A stretch of DNA of 64,000 bases, from positions 372,001 through 436,000 of the forward strand of contig NZ_OX373462.1 in the NCBI RefSeq assembly GCF_947331815.1. The letters run 5' to 3'. Each line of letters begins with the position of its first letter. Position 1 is the stretch's first letter. The notes beneath the pieces were generated by a model. It was not told the origin of the DNA. It saw nothing but the letters and a program-made list of their open reading frames with translations, and did not search any database. The stretch is from Cyanobacterium sp. uoEpiScrs1. Lineage in GTDB: Bacteria > Cyanobacteriota > Cyanobacteriia > Cyanobacteriales > Microcystaceae. Below are positions 32,523-44,365 of the stretch, piece by piece. The translations under genes were made by a program, and so were the position numbers.

Positions 32523-33341
32523 CTATTCAGGCGTCATTGCTGTTAAAACTTGATTTAATTTTCCACTACGATAACCTTCTAGGTCTAGAGTAACGTACAT
32601 GAAGCCATACCCCTGAAACTGAGTTACTAATTGAGATAAATTAACATTAAGGATAAATTCCTGAATTTGATCTGGAATTAATTCAATTTTAGCTGTATCT
32701 CCTTGAGAACGAACTCGAAAATTTTTGTAGCCCAATTTGCGTAAGTAAATCTCTGCTCGTCCGACTCGTTGTAGTTTACTAACCGTAATTTCTTCTCCGT
32801 AGGGAAAGCGGGAACTTAAGCAAGGTTGAGCGGGTTTATTCCACCAAGGAAGCCCTAATTTTTTGGATAGTTGCCGAACATCAGTTTTGGTGATGCCCAC
32901 TTCTACAAGAGGTGATCTCACATTTCGTTCTCTGGCTGCTTGAATTCCAGGACGATAATCTTGAATATCATCAGCATTTACCCCATCGACTATGTAGGGA
33001 TATTCTAGCCGTAACGCTAGAAGTTTCAGGGTATCGTGGAGTTCACTTTTACAAAAATAGCAACGGTCAATAGGGTTAGCCGTGTAATTAGGATTCTCCA
33101 TTTCGTTGGTTTCCACCCATTTATGGGTAATACCGATGGCAGTTGCTTGAGTTTTGGCATCTTCTAACTCTTCGGGTAGTAAAGAAGGAGAGATCGCCGT
33201 TATCGCCAAAGTATTTTTTCCCAGCGTATCATAAGCAACTTTAGCCACTAAAGTGCTATCAACGCCCCCAGAATAGGCAATTAATACTCTTTCCATTTGA
33301 CTAAAAATAGTTTTGATTTGCCTTAGTTTTGCTTCAAGCAT
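32523..33341 (-). CDS. larE: LarE, ATP-dependent sacrificial sulfur transferase
   Basis: A PP-loop enzyme with SGGVDS at residues 24-29. LarE adenylates and then sulfurates the nickel-pincer nucleotide cofactor precursor, giving up the sulfur of its own cysteine; the candidate is C174 in AQPCLSSRFP. In species without lactate racemase, LarE homologues occur widely and their product is unclear. I see no larB or larC in this window. It has 272 residues, a normal length, with an intact frame. Confidence 0.9.
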   Translation of the reverse strand: MLEAKLRQIKTIFSQMERVLIAYSGGVDSTLVAKVAYDTLGKNTLAITAISPSLLPEELEDAKTQATAIGITHKWVETNEMENPNYTANPIDRCYFCKSELHDTLKLLALRLEYPYIVDGVNADDIQDYRPGIQAARERNVRSPLVEVGITKTDVRQLSKKLGLPWWNKPAQPCLSSRFPYGEEITVSKLQRVGRAEIYLRKLGYKNFRVRSQGDTAKIELIPDQIQEFILNVNLSQLVTQFQGYGFMYVTLDLEGYRSGKLNQVLTAMTPE

Positions 33342-34561
33342 TATTATAATATTTTTACTTTTAACTTTTTTTCTATTCTCTAGGTTAATTGGTAACTAGG
33401 GAGTAAAGCAACTGTCTTTTTCTATTGCAGAGCTCTAAAGATTCAGATGTTTTTTATTAAGTTAAACTAAATTACATGACAAGAGTAAAACTAACTCTAT
33501 CTATGACGACAGTTAGGATAACTTTAAATTTTTTGGAAAGCTTAAAATATATTTCTTGTCTCTTCGTATCTGCGAAAGAAACGTATATATTAATGTAATC
33601 ATCAATATAATCTAGGGTAGGTATTACTTTTAGAGTTATCGACTTTTTTGGTAAGCTAAATATCATCAACATTATATAAAAATTTGTCTAATTAAATATT
33701 AAATTACCATACCAAAAGAGAAGAGATATTCCAATATCAACAATTGGAAGTAGTTGGTCTTGTTAAGACTAATTTATAAAAGTAAAAATGTAAATTTTGA
33801 TTGTCAATAATCAAATTGTAAAAAAATCTTGCTAAGAAAATATGCTATTTTTTGGCTTTAAATTAATTATACTAATCTTGATTTTTTTTAATAAAATTAA
33901 GATTAGTACAGTAATCGTTTAATATAAAACTATGAAAATAATAATTCTAGGTGATTTCAAAAACATATATTTTAAACTATTAAAATATATGTTTATTTCT
34001 CTTAAAAAGATTCGCAATATTATAAATATAATAACTAAAATAAAATACATTTTTATTCAAGATTTAAAAAGATTAAATAGAGGTTGCACTAATTTTAAAA
34101 AAAAATTTTTAGCTAACCTTAATAAATCTATTTTATAGAATGAAATCTTACAAGTACTATTTTAGTATTAGCAAGTGTTTTTTAGGTACTTTTATATAGT
34201 ATCTACTATCTATTCTGTTTTTTATATTTTGATAAATAATCTTGAATCTCAACAATATATTTATATATATATATTTGTTCTCTGGTAAAAAATAATAGTT
34301 TTTTTTTATTCTATGCTTATTAAAATAGCTGTATAATTCGCTGTTTATTTTTTATATAACTTATGCTCAAAGTTATTTAGATGCCATTCTAGATTTTACT
34401 GTTATTAACATAACTAAATGAGTCATTTTGACAAACCATTGTAATCAATTTTATTCTTACGAAGAATTAATTCTAATATTACTAATTCTAACTATTTGTA
34501 TTAGTTCAAGTATATGGTATACTCAGGGATATATACTTAGAATTTTATTAGAAATTAGTTT
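33342..34561. other. AT-rich gene desert
   Basis: I see no gene. Open frames at about 33472-33672 and 33932-34138 are low-complexity Lys/Ile-rich and unrecognised. The main structure is the hairpin at 33870-33908. Confidence 0.55.
33870..33908. repeat. 16-bp hairpin with one G-T pair
   Basis: Arms 33870-33885 and 33893-33908 pair fully if one G-U is allowed. The loop is T/A-rich. No adjacent gene. Confidence 0.7.
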
Positions 34562-35431
34562 TTAGCGGGGATATCGTTTCATTAACTCTTGGACTTTCTC
34601 GGCTTGGTAAGAACTACGAGTTAAAGGAGAAGATACTACTTGTATAAAACCAATATATTCACCGAACTTGCGCCAATCATCGAATTTAGTTGGGTTGACG
34701 AATGTATGAACATCTAAATGTTTGGAAGAAGGTTGTAGATACTGTCCAAGAGTTAAAATATCACAGTCGACTTGGCGTAAATCCATCATAACTTGACGTA
34801 CTTCTTCATCAGTCTCCCCTAAACCTAGCATGAGTCCAGATTTTGTATAAATTTGAGGGGTTAATTTTTTGGCTTGTTGTAGAAGTTCAAGTGATCTTTC
34901 ATAATCGCCCTGAGGGCGGACTCGTCGATATAAACGAGGAATAGTTTCTATATTGTGATTAAGCACTTCCGGTTTCGCTTTTAGAATGATGGCTAAACTT
35001 TTCCAATCACCACATAGATCAGGGATAAGTACTTCAATAGTTGTCTTTGGAGAAATTTTCCGAATTTCTTTAATACAGCGTACAAATTGAGAAGCACCTC
35101 CATCGGGCAAATCATCTCGGTTCACTGACGTGATCACTACATGATTAAGGTTAATACGTTTAACAGCTTGAGCTAACTTTAGGGGTTCAAAGGGATCTAA
35201 AGCTTTAGGTTTCTTCTCAAAGCCAATATCACAGTAAGGGCAAGAACGAGTACAAGCTGGCCCCATAATCAAAAAAGTAGCAGTTAGTGCATTAAAACAT
35301 TCCCCAATGTTAGGACAGGATGCTTCCTCACAAACAGTATTAAGTTCCAAATCTCGTAGTATTTCTTTTACACTACCAACACGCTGCCATTGAGGTGCTT
35401 TTACCCTTAACCATTCTGGTTTAACCATCAC
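34562..35431 (-). CDS. lipA: Lipoyl synthase
   Basis: A radical SAM enzyme that inserts two sulfurs into octanoyl groups on lipoyl-dependent proteins (pyruvate dehydrogenase, glycine cleavage H protein). Both clusters are accounted for: the auxiliary-cluster cysteines C34, C39 and C45 in [12 protein letters not shown], and the radical SAM cysteines C60, C64 and C67 in CTRSCPYC. It has 289 residues, normal. Two adjacent ATGs give ambiguous starts one codon apart. It diverges from the tRNA-Pro gene 85 bases away. Confidence 0.97.
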   Translation of the reverse strand: MMVKPEWLRVKAPQWQRVGSVKEILRDLELNTVCEEASCPNIGECFNALTATFLIMGPACTRSCPYCDIGFEKKPKALDPFEPLKLAQAVKRINLNHVVITSVNRDDLPDGGASQFVRCIKEIRKISPKTTIEVLIPDLCGDWKSLAIILKAKPEVLNHNIETIPRLYRRVRPQGDYERSLELLQQAKKLTPQIYTKSGLMLGLGETDEEVRQVMMDLRQVDCDILTLGQYLQPSSKHLDVHTFVNPTKFDDWRKFGEYIGFIQVVSSPLTRSSYQAEKVQELMKRYPR

Positions 35432-35515
35432 TTTTTACTTTTTCTTGTGATAGGATTATCTACACCAGTAGATCCTAAAGGATATGGTAACATAGAATGG
35501 GGAGTATACCGTCTA

Positions 35516-35589
35516 CGGGATGTAGCGCAGCTTGGTAGCGCACTTCGTTCGGGACGAAGGGGCCGCTGGTTCGAATCCAGTCATCCCGA
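35516..35589 (+). tRNA. tRNA-Pro, anticodon CGG
   Basis: A 74-base cloverleaf: the acceptor stem CGGGATG pairs with CATCCCG (35582-35588), discriminator A at 35589. The anticodon stem CTTCG/CGAAG (543-547 and 555-559 of the 35-kb block) encloses TTCGGGA, giving anticodon CGG at 35550-35552. The T arm has CTGGTTCGAATCCAG. CCA is not encoded. A strong hairpin terminator follows at 35651-35691. Confidence 0.97.
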
Positions 35590-35650
35590 TTTGTTGTGTT
35601 TTTTATAATTAAATGTCATTTTCTAACACTTTAGTGTTGCTACTTTTATA

Positions 35651-35691
35651 GAAACTTTACCTCTAAATTGTTTATTTAGAGGTAAAGTTTC
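35651..35691 (+). terminator. Terminator after tRNA-Pro
   Basis: A perfect 18-bp stem (35651-35668 with 35674-35691) has a 5-base loop, followed by a T-rich stretch. It lies 61 bases downstream of the tRNA. Confidence 0.8.
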
Positions 35692-35843
35692 AGTTATTTT
35701 TATTCTATGTTCAGATAATCTATATAATTATTTCAAAGTTCTATTATAGAATTGATTTTTCTATAAATAGTGTTCAATTATCTAAAATTAGAAGAATTAT
35801 AATTATTAAATTCATGAAACAAATAATAGTCACTATTTTATTG

Positions 35844-36557
35844 TTAGGGACGAACCAACAATTTTACTTGGCAAAATAACTGATTATCTTCCAGTTTTAA
35901 AGATTCAATCATCACATCTGAACCTAAATCTAATTCTAAGTCACCTAAAGAATTATCATTTAATTCTGGTAGTCCTTCTGCCTTTAGAAATATTAGGCGT
36001 AAACTTTGTGAGGAAATTAATTCTAATTGTCCCTCAATAATAATTTCTTTAGAGACTTCATTTCTAGTGATTAATCCTTGTAATTCAAAACCTAATTTAT
36101 TTAATATTACTCTCCGCCAGACTATTTTATAATGGTCTAAAGTATGCCGAGGATCACTAACGTGTTGATATACTAGTAAAGTAACCAATAACTCTTGAAA
36201 AGCATCATTTAATAAAGAAGAAGTTAAAGATGTTTGTAAATCTTTTTCAGTTAATTTCACTTCTCCTAAAATTTGGATTGGTTCAAGTAATTGCAAAGGT
36301 TTTCCTTGAATCACTTGACCGATATTGATACGTATATTTTCTCCAGTAACATCTGCTTGCTCTAAATGTAATCCTTGATAAACTACACCCTTAGTATTAA
36401 GAAGAATTTTTGGGATATATCCTCCCCACATCTGCGAATCACTTCCTTGAATCTTCATTTTTAGAATATCCACATGATCTAGCTGGGAGCGCAACCATAG
36501 TTTAACTGCGGGAGAGAGAACCTTACTGATAATATTGCTGGGTTTACGAATCCACAT
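35844..36557 (-). CDS. DUF2993 (LmeA-like) phospholipid-binding domain protein
   Basis: A 237-residue cyanobacterial DUF2993 protein. The family resembles LmeA and tubular lipid-binding proteins and is thought to act at the envelope; no enzymatic residues are visible. The N-terminus begins with a basic stretch (MWIRKPSNIISKVL) and has no convincing signal peptide or helix. It is alone, 286 bases upstream in reading direction from any terminator I can define. The name rests on recognition of the fold-typical pattern of amphipathic strands. Confidence 0.7.
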   Translation of the reverse strand: MWIRKPSNIISKVLSPAVKLWLRSQLDHVDILKMKIQGSDSQMWGGYIPKILLNTKGVVYQGLHLEQADVTGENIRINIGQVIQGKPLQLLEPIQILGEVKLTEKDLQTSLTSSLLNDAFQELLVTLLVYQHVSDPRHTLDHYKIVWRRVILNKLGFELQGLITRNEVSKEIIIEGQLELISSQSLRLIFLKAEGLPELNDNSLGDLELDLGSDVMIESLKLEDNQLFCQVKLLVRP

Positions 36558-37022
36558 GATGATTGATTGAATTTTTAAGCACTGACTCCTTGTTATAGCG
36601 CAATAACTAAGTTAAGAATAACTCAATAAACAAATCCATCACCCTGACTAACTAAAGTATTTTGGGCATATACAATTACAATCACGGTCCCATTAACATT
36701 GGCATGCATCTTTGTGCTAGTTTCCCTAAAAAACTCGATCAAAACTCCTAGTTTCTGCTTTTTCAATACTTTTTCTAAAATCCTACCTCTAAACAAAAAT
36801 CACACTGCGGGATGCTCATATCTATCTATATTCATTCACTTTTACTAACGTAACTGACATTTGTACTATAGCAAACTGATACAGTAGATAAGTTAGCCAT
36901 AGGAAACTCTAAATGACATTCGTCTAGTTCGATCACTTCTCCTGCCGTTTATCTAACTTTAAATTTTCTGTCAATCTTGACTTCTTAACATCGAATGTGA
37001 CCACATTTTTTTTTGAGGTGTT
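36558..37022. other. Intergenic, possible decayed DNA
   Basis: A 465-base gap beyond the 3' end of the dead rimK. The composition is less AT-rich than the deserts and the minus strand has a short frame (GTVIVIVYAQNTLVSQGDGF) near 36650-36700, but I cannot match it to a protein. Confidence 0.35.
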
Positions 37023-37918
37023 TTATTTGGTCAAAAAATATATAATTTTGCTTGTTACGTCTATCTCTGTTACCTTTTCAATTTCTTCTAACCCTGGGGA
37101 AGAATTTACTTCTATTACCACCGGACCTCGACTAGAATAAACCATATCTACCCCAGCGATTCTCAACCCCATTGCCTTCCCAGCGATTCTCAACCCCATT
37201 GCCTTAGCAGGTTGGATGGCAGGGCCTTGTTCTCTTAGAGTCAACTTAATTTTTTCGGACTTCTCTCCTCGGTATAGACTTGAGCGAAACTCTCCGTCTA
37301 TACCTTGTCGTTTCATCGATGCAACTACTCTATCCGAAATAACAAAACAGCGAATATCTGCGCTCTCAGCTTCTTTAATAAATTCCTGCACTGATATATT
37401 AGAATCTAATTCCCAAAATGCTTTAATAACTGACTTAGCAGCTTGGTTAGTTTTAGCCAAAACTACACCAATTCCGTGAGTTCCTTCCAGTAATTTAACT
37501 ACCAGAGGTAAACCGCCGACAATCTCAATTAAGCTATCAACACTTGCAATAGGGTGAGCAAAACTTGTAATAGGGAGTCCAACTCCTTCACAGGCGAGAA
37601 TTTGTAAGCAACAGAGTTAGTCCCTAGATCGAGCAATAGCCATGGGATTCGTTAGCACTAAAGACTACCATGGCTTCAGACTGTCTTACTATTGCAGCTC
37701 CATAGAATGTATTTGATGCACTAATCAGGAGGAACAATCGCGTCAAAGTTTTCCAGAGGTTAACCTTGATAAACTACTGAAGGTTTTTGAGAGACAATGT
37801 TCATGTAGCAGCTTAAGTAATCAATAACATACATTTCGTGTCCCCTCTCTTCTCCAGCTTCTATAAGACGCTTAAAAGAGTAAAGAGACGTATTTTGAAA
37901 TAAAATGGCTATTCTCAT
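37023..37918 (-). pseudogene. rimK: rimK-like ATP-grasp ligase, broken
   Basis: RimK adds glutamates to ribosomal protein S6 and makes poly-glutamate. The 5' part (from [14 protein letters not shown] at 37918, [10 protein letters not shown]) and the 3' part ([18 protein letters not shown], then [16 protein letters not shown]) are unmistakable. The middle (about 37470-37760) still reads as RimK only by switching frames: segments [29 protein letters not shown] and [14 protein letters not shown] lie in different frames with stops between them. A 27-bp in-frame tandem duplication (37152-37178 and 37179-37205) repeats KAMGLRIAG. The gene cannot give a full-length product, though a C-terminal fragment remains open. 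It follows a decayed rimB. Confidence 0.95.
37152..37205. repeat. 27-bp tandem duplication in dead rimK
   Basis: Two identical 27-base copies (37152-37178, 37179-37205) duplicate nine codons (KAMGLRIAG). Identity of the copies implies a recent event, in line with relaxed selection. Confidence 0.95.
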
Positions 37919-37919
37919 A

Positions 37920-38155
37920 TTACTTTCCTCAGTGACTTTGCATAAATAACCTATCTGCATAAGAACTTCTCACATTGCTCGAAAGCCCAACAACATTTGA
38001 AAACTCATTACATCTCAATCAGTTCAAGATAGCTAAATGAGTCATCGTTAACTCTCCGATTTTATCATTCTCTTAATTACAAACCGTGGATGAAAATGTC
38101 CTATCGAACTTCTAAGTTTTCTATGTTTTAACAATTAAATTCAGCCTCAGCACTT
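37920..38155 (-). pseudogene. rimB: Remnant of RimB-type retropepsin-like zinc protease gene
   Basis: Directly upstream of the dead rimK, minus-strand translation recovers RimB-like pieces in several frames: AEAEFN then KHRKLRSSIGHFHPRFVIKR, a short piece equivalent to the family's IELTLTNRD, then DVMSFQMLLGFRAM, a stop, and [10 protein letters not shown] leading to the rimK start. Family members (often called ATP-dependent zinc protease) carry MGFRMLLGR-AM at the same place and are often paired with rimK. The N-terminal half, with the catalytic DTGA motif, is not recoverable. Confidence 0.75.
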
Positions 38156-40179
38156 ATCATTTATTCTTATCAGAAAGATACTGCATAAATTTTTATCAAA
38201 CAATTTATTTTTAAGAAAAACAAGAATTTTAATAGTAAAAGTGTGAAAAATAAATGATTATATTTTTTGTCCTTGTATCAACTTTGCTTTAATTACTCTG
38301 ATTTTCAATTCTGTCCAGGTTGTTTGTTTGCATTTATTAACAAAAAACTGTTAATATTTCTTCTCAGTCATTAAGTTAGATAATTAGTAATTATTGACTG
38401 TGAAAATATTAATAATTTTGGACATAACTATTAACGTAACTATTTAAAAAGCTAGTTATTAAACTTTACCAAAAACTAGTTTTTACCTCAGACAAAATAC
38501 TAAAATAGTAACAGAAAATAATTCATCTTACCACAAACTCTACAATAAAATGTTATCATTATTAAAATCCATTAATGACGTCCATAGTTTATCCTTAAAA
38601 ACTTAATTTTTATTCCGTAACAGTCTAGAAATTGTCGCTATTTTACTCCTTCAATTTTTTAAAAACCTTGGATAACTACTATTTAAAACAAAAATAAAAT
38701 ACCGATATTAACAGTAATTATTGTTGACAATTAGCAATTTTTACCCTTAAACAATAGATTGTTTTTTATAAAAAAAATTTAAAGTATTATTGGCTTTAAA
38801 TACTATTATATTAGTTATATTTTTAATTCTTTTTCTTCTTATTATCTTAGATACAATATTTAGTTAAAAACCAAGTATTATTATCTTAACACAAGTTCTC
38901 TATAGTAGAATTTACTATGGTTTAAATAAAAAAATCTATTATGGATTATTAGTATTTTTATATAAGCAAGTAAGTGCAATAATTATAAAAACAAGTAAAA
39001 CTTAAAAAATATAAAAATATACAATATTTTATTTTGTGAGAAAGATACTTATCAGCGTAAGATTGTATGTTATTTAATTAGTGGATACTTAATATAGATA
39101 TATTTAAATTAAAATATTAATAACTTAGACTTAGACATACTAAGTCTAATTAGGCATATAAAGCTTAATAATTGATACTGTTAAATTACTAAATAATATT
39201 TTAATTTATAAAGGTAATTAAAATGAGCCTTGATATCTACTTAAAAGTACTTAGTAAGTTTTTCTAAAGATTAGATAATAAATATAAACTAACATAGTAA
39301 ATAAAAATATATATTAACTTATCTTTTTATTAGTTCACTGCACATATTAGTTCTATTTCACTACTTTTTATAAAAAATAGTGAAATAGAATTAATGTCTT
39401 TGTATTTATTATAACTGCCAAGTACTTATAGCAATATTTTATATCTACTAATGACGCCCAGCATTAACTCTTCTTATAGTAACTAAATAACTTTAGTTAC
39501 TGTCTATATTTTAAACTTAATAGTCAGCTTAATAACATAAATCTCAATAACTCTATGACATTATTTATAATTTACAAGTTATAACTGTAACTGTACAATG
39601 GTATTTAATTGTTTAGTATTGGATAATTTAAGTTGATATTTCTTGTTTTGCTGTAAAAAAATTGTTACTTGATTAAACATAGAATATATAGCATCTCTAA
39701 TGATATTCTATATGTATCTGTAGAGTTAAAATTGACTTCAATAGAGTGAGCCTAATTATTTTAATTACTATTTTAGCTGAATGGTTTATTTAAAAGCAGA
39801 ACACATAATGAATTTAAGCTTTATATAAATATCAAGTATTCTAAAAGAGCGGATAAACTATTAATTAATATATAAATATTATACTTTTTTGTAAAAAGAA
39901 ATTACAAATTAATTCTTTAAAAATAGATTCTATTCTAAATAAATTAGAAATCAATAATAATTATTATACCATCAAATATTCTGGATTATACGAACTCAAA
40001 AGTATATTTTATTTTAAATAGATAGCACAAATGTTAGGACTTTAAAAATTAGCTAATATAATTTGTTTTTTTACAAAAAGTATCATTGTAAATGATTATC
40101 TCCAGTTACAAGATAGACCACCGAGAAGGTAAACTAAAAACTGGTCACGATCGTAGACAGTAAAGAGAATCAAAACATC
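38156..40179. other. AT-rich gene desert
   Basis: About 2 kb without a gene. Hairpins at 39125-39149 (9-bp arms ttagactta/taagtctaa) and 39351-39390 are the only structures. The last 100 bases should hold the pheT promoter. Confidence 0.6.
39351..39390. repeat. 20-bp inverted repeat without loop
   Basis: Arms 39351-39370 and 39371-39390 pair at 19 of 20 positions, forming a near-perfect palindrome that would extrude as a cruciform or fold as an RNA hairpin with a small terminal loop. Confidence 0.8.
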
Positions 40180-42618
40180 ATGAGAATTTCGGTCAACTGG
40201 CTAAGGGAATTAATAAATTTCACCCTTCCCTCTGAAGCATTAGCAGATATTTTAACTACCGCAGGATTAGAGGTTGATCAAATAGAAGATCGTCGTCAAT
40301 GGGCAGATGGAGTAGTTATTGGAAAAATTATTGATTGCCAACCCCATCCCAATGCCAATAAATTAAGTGTCTGTCAAGTAGATATTGGAAAAGAAAGCTA
40401 TTTAAATATTGTCTGCGGTGCACCTAACGTAGTGGCTAATAGTATTGTTGCTGTAGCTACTATAGGAACCTATTTACCCAAAATTAACTTGAAAATTAAA
40501 CCTGCAAAACTTCGAGGAATTAAGTCTGAGGGAATGATCTGTTCCCTTTCCGAAGTCGGTTTATCCGAGGAATCAACAGGAATATATATATTTGAGGGCT
40601 ATAGTTCTAAATTAGGGGTAGATGCTCGTCCTTTATTAGGATTAGATGATATAATTCTTGATATTAGCCCTACCGCTAACCGGGCAGACGCATTAAGTAT
40701 GGTAGGAATTGCGCGAGAAGTTGCAGCATTGACAGGAGGAGAGTTAAATTTACCAGAATCTCCTATAATTCCCTTTCCTAAACAGTCCTCCTATTCTCTC
40801 AAGGTTAATGCATCAGATGGAAATGTTTGCTCTGCATATATAGGAACTGTCATTGAAAATGTAAAAATTGCACAGTCCCCTAAATGGTTGCAAAACAGAC
40901 TTGAAGCAGCAGAAATTCGCCCCATTAACAATGTGGTGGATGTAACAAATTTAATTTTGTTAGAATGGGGACAGCCTCTACACGCATTTGATCGAGATAA
41001 GCTAGAAACTGTTGCAAAAAAAATACCGTTAACCTTAGGGGTACGACTTGCAACAGAACAAGAAACCTTAAAAACTCTAGATCAGCAGGAAAGAAATTTA
41101 AAATCTGCTAATTTAGTCGTTACCGCTAATAATCAACCTGTTGCTTTAGCAGGGGTTATGGGAGGATACGAAACCGGTGTGGACAACACTACTCAGAACA
41201 TTGTGCTTGAAGCTGCTTTGTTTGATAGAGTGATGATCCGTCGCTCCTCTCGTTCCCAGAATCTACGTAGCGAATCTTCTGCAAGATATGAAAGAGGAAT
41301 TAATCAATCTGAGTTAGAAACAGCGTGCAATCTTGCAATTACTCTCATTATAAAATTAACAGGAGGAAATCCTGTTACTCAAGTCATGGAAGACAATCGT
41401 CTCGATTTATCCACTGAATCCATTATTCTAAGATTAGAACGGATACATCAGATTTTAGGACCCATTAAAAAAGATGATACAAGTACCGATATAGCTGCCA
41501 AGGATGTAGAACGCATTCTAATCAACCTAGGATGTGATCTAGTCCCTGTCGAGAATAAAAATAATGTGTGGAAAGTCTCGGTGCCTTCCTACCGTTATCA
41601 GGATTTAAAACGGGAGATTGACTTAATTGAGGAAGTAGCGCGTTTGTATGGTTACGAGCATTTCTGTGAAGAACTTCCTGATAAAACTGAGCCTGGAGGA
41701 CTCTCTTTCAATTATCAGATTCAACGTAAAATTCGGGAAATGTTTCGCGCTACAGGGTTGACAGAAATTGTTCAATATTCTCTAGTTAAACCAGAAAAAG
41801 CAGACATTATCATTGCTAATCCTTTATTTGCTGAATATGCAGCGTTACGAACCAATTTACTTGATGGCTTAATTGATGCGTTTACTTATAATCAATCTCA
41901 AAGAAATGGTGCGCTAAATGCTTTTGAAATCGGGCGAATTTTCCGCACAGTCAATGGAGAATATAGAGAATTTGACGAAGTTGCAGGAATTATGGGCGGT
42001 GATATGTTCCCTCAAGGAGGGTGGCTTCAAGGAGGCAAATCTGTTCCCATGAAATGGTATGAAGCAAAAGGTATACTTGAAAATGTCTTTATAAGGTTAG
42101 GATTGGATATCACTTACCTAGCCTATAATGGCGATAAAAGGTTGCATCCTGGACGTACTGCATCTTTATGGATTGGAAAAGAACAATTAGGAATTTTTGG
42201 ACAACTGCATCCTCAATTGCGACAGGAAAAAGATTTAATTGACACAGTATATGCTTTCACTTTAAATTTCAATGTGTTGTTAGAAAAGTTGAAACAAAAA
42301 GAGTTAATAAACCCTATCTTCACTCCTTATTCTACCTACCCCGCAGTAGAACGAGATTTAGCCTTTTTTGCCCCCCTAAAAGTTTCCGTTTCAGACTTAA
42401 TAAAAGTAATGAACAGAACAGGGGGAGATTTACTGACAGGGGTTGAGTTATTTGATCAATATCAAGGTGAAAATGTTCCTAAAGGAAAACGGAGTCTAGC
42501 CTTCAGTCTAGCTTATCGTGCAAACAATCGAACTTTAACAGATGGTGATGTTGAACCAATTCACGACAAAATTCGTAATGCTTTAGTAAAGAGATTTGAA
42601 GTGATACTTCGTAGTTAA
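40180..42618 (+). CDS. pheT: Phenylalanyl-tRNA synthetase beta subunit
   Basis: PheT partners PheS in an alpha2-beta2 enzyme that charges tRNA-Phe. The 812 residues contain, in order, the EMAP-like tRNA-binding domain (about 39-150, with CGAPNV), the B3/B4 editing domain (about 210-385), B5 (about 410-490), a catalytic-like core and the C-terminal FDX-ACB anticodon-binding domain (about 718-812, [11 protein letters not shown]). The length is normal and the frame open. pheS is not in this window. It begins right after a 2-kb desert. Confidence 0.97.
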   Translation: MRISVNWLRELINFTLPSEALADILTTAGLEVDQIEDRRQWADGVVIGKIIDCQPHPNANKLSVCQVDIGKESYLNIVCGAPNVVANSIVAVATIGTYLPKINLKIKPAKLRGIKSEGMICSLSEVGLSEESTGIYIFEGYSSKLGVDARPLLGLDDIILDISPTANRADALSMVGIAREVAALTGGELNLPESPIIPFPKQSSYSLKVNASDGNVCSAYIGTVIENVKIAQSPKWLQNRLEAAEIRPINNVVDVTNLILLEWGQPLHAFDRDKLETVAKKIPLTLGVRLATEQETLKTLDQQERNLKSANLVVTANNQPVALAGVMGGYETGVDNTTQNIVLEAALFDRVMIRRSSRSQNLRSESSARYERGINQSELETACNLAITLIIKLTGGNPVTQVMEDNRLDLSTESIILRLERIHQILGPIKKDDTSTDIAAKDVERILINLGCDLVPVENKNNVWKVSVPSYRYQDLKREIDLIEEVARLYGYEHFCEELPDKTEPGGLSFNYQIQRKIREMFRATGLTEIVQYSLVKPEKADIIIANPLFAEYAALRTNLLDGLIDAFTYNQSQRNGALNAFEIGRIFRTVNGEYREFDEVAGIMGGDMFPQGGWLQGGKSVPMKWYEAKGILENVFIRLGLDITYLAYNGDKRLHPGRTASLWIGKEQLGIFGQLHPQLRQEKDLIDTVYAFTLNFNVLLEKLKQKELINPIFTPYSTYPAVERDLAFFAPLKVSVSDLIKVMNRTGGDLLTGVELFDQYQGENVPKGKRSLAFSLAYRANNRTLTDGDVEPIHDKIRNALVKRFEVILRS

Positions 42619-43408
42619 TGAATCTAAACTTTGGGGCTCAACTATTATGATGATAGGGTTCCCCATTTCTTAGATTAACTCTATAAAAAACTAAAAATAA
42701 TTATGATTATCAACTTAATTGGGATTGATACTAATGTTATTTGATTGAAACCAAAGTGTAAAAAAATAGGTAATAAATTCCAATATTACTTAATGATTGA
42801 TGATTTGGTATAAAAATATACTACGCTTAGTTTTCAAGTTTGATTCAGTGATGATATATAAATATAGCCGTATTCACTTACTTTCATAAACTAATCAATT
42901 AGATTATTAGTATTTTTGCTATTGTCAATTAACATCAAATATTTTGTTATAGATAACCCATATAAACAAATACTTACAATTTTGGGTACTAAACATTTTT
43001 TATTAATTTTATTATTCAGCAATGGTAATTTTTATATAAAAAATTATAATTTATCAAATAAGTATTTATAAAAATCAATCTAACACTTTAATTTTACTAT
43101 TAAATATTTTTATAAAATAAAGTATATAAAAGATTATTATCTTTATAACAAATCTTAGATAAGAATAAAAAATATTTTTTAATTCTGCTATACTTTTATT
43201 TATTTAAAAGAGATAGATGATTTTCTTGAAATAACAAAAAAAACTTAAATTTTAGTAAAAAATACGAGTCCAATTATGATATATAATTATTAACTAATAA
43301 TATTAAAAGTCCGATTCTAAACAAAATTTTTTCGTTAAAATACTTTATACTCTTTTAGTTTAAGTGAAGCAATAAAAAAGGGAGTTATTGTTAACTCCCT
43401 TTTAATTT
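42619..43408. other. AT-rich gap between convergent genes
   Basis: A 790-base region with no gene. A weak interrupted hairpin (42621-42676, aatctaa/ttagatt with an inner gggg/cccc) may end pheT transcription. The strong terminator at 43375-43403 serves the other strand. Confidence 0.5.
43375..43403 (-). terminator. Terminator of the ABC exporter/epimerase operon
   Basis: A stem AAAAGGGAGTTA/TAACTCCCTTTT (43376-43387 with 43392-43403) has a 4-base loop. On the minus strand it is followed by a T-run (T6) and begins just past the epimerase stop. Confidence 0.85.
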
Positions 43409-44341
43409 TTAAATATTAGAATAGAGAGTGTTTCTCAAAATTGTATAACCTTTAATCAACTCTTTAATCCCACGTCCTAAAGACCAATCTGTTTCAAATC
43501 CTGTACCCAGAATTCGATCATTGGAAACGATATAATCTCGCTTGTCAGGGTCTTCCCCGATAGGGGCCTCTAAATAAACAAACTTAGGCAGATATTTTTT
43601 GATTTCTGCGCACAACTCTAATTTTGATAAATTAGCATCATTGAGTCCAACATTATAAGATTTACCCCTCATCGATTCAAAATTTTCAATCCCGTGAACA
43701 AACACCTTAGCCACATCCCGAATATGGATATAATTTCGCTTAAAATGCCCTTCAAAAATCACCACAGCACGATCATAAAAAGCGCGGTAAACAAAATCAT
43801 TGACTAAGAGATCTACCCGCATTCGAGGAGACATCCCAAATACCGTAGCTAAACGAAAAGTGATACTATTTCCTCTCTCTAAAACTGTCTTTTCTGCATC
43901 CACTTTCGTAGTTCCATAGAGAGAAATAGGGCGTAAAGGAGATTCCTCAGTGCAATACTTGCCTGACGTTCCAATACCGTAACCACTATTAGTAACAGGC
44001 ATTAAAATACGTTGTTCTGGACTAGCTAGGTCACAAATAAGTTTAACTGCCTCATAGTTAATGGTTTTGGTTCCTACCTGATCTCGACCACAAAGAGGCG
44101 CACCTACCAAGGCAGCTAAAGGAATAATAATATCTGTATCGTGAAGCAATTCCTTCATGATAGATTCATCACGACAATCACCACGTACTATATTGAATGC
44201 ATCGTGTTGACAACAATCGGCCAGACTATTTTGGCGAAACATAAAATTGTCTAAAACCGTCACTTCATAGCCTTTGGCTAATAGGGTTGGAGTCAGAACT
44301 GACCCAATATAACCCGCACCTCCAGTGATTAATATTTTCAT
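43409..44341 (-). CDS. NAD-dependent sugar epimerase/dehydratase (extended SDR)
   Basis: An extended short-chain dehydrogenase of 310 residues. The Rossmann motif TGGAGYIGS opens the protein and the catalytic YxxxK is in SLYGTTKVDAEK. Family members act on nucleotide sugars (epimerases, dehydratases). It is the last gene of an apparent three-gene minus-strand operon with an ABC exporter, 24 bases after the ATPase gene, so it probably makes or modifies a sugar for the exported glycan. Substrate unknown. Confidence 0.88.
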   Translation of the reverse strand: MKILITGGAGYIGSVLTPTLLAKGYEVTVLDNFMFRQNSLADCCQHDAFNIVRGDCRDESIMKELLHDTDIIIPLAALVGAPLCGRDQVGTKTINYEAVKLICDLASPEQRILMPVTNSGYGIGTSGKYCTEESPLRPISLYGTTKVDAEKTVLERGNSITFRLATVFGMSPRMRVDLLVNDFVYRAFYDRAVVIFEGHFKRNYIHIRDVAKVFVHGIENFESMRGKSYNVGLNDANLSKLELCAEIKKYLPKFVYLEAPIGEDPDKRDYIVSNDRILGTGFETDWSLGRGIKELIKGYTILRNTLYSNI

Positions 44342-44365
44342 AGCTATTGATATAATCCTATTTCT

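Noticed and set aside
33472-34138. Small open frames of 66 and 68 codons
   Set aside because: Lys/Ile-rich composition typical of random frames in AT-rich spacers; no start signal.
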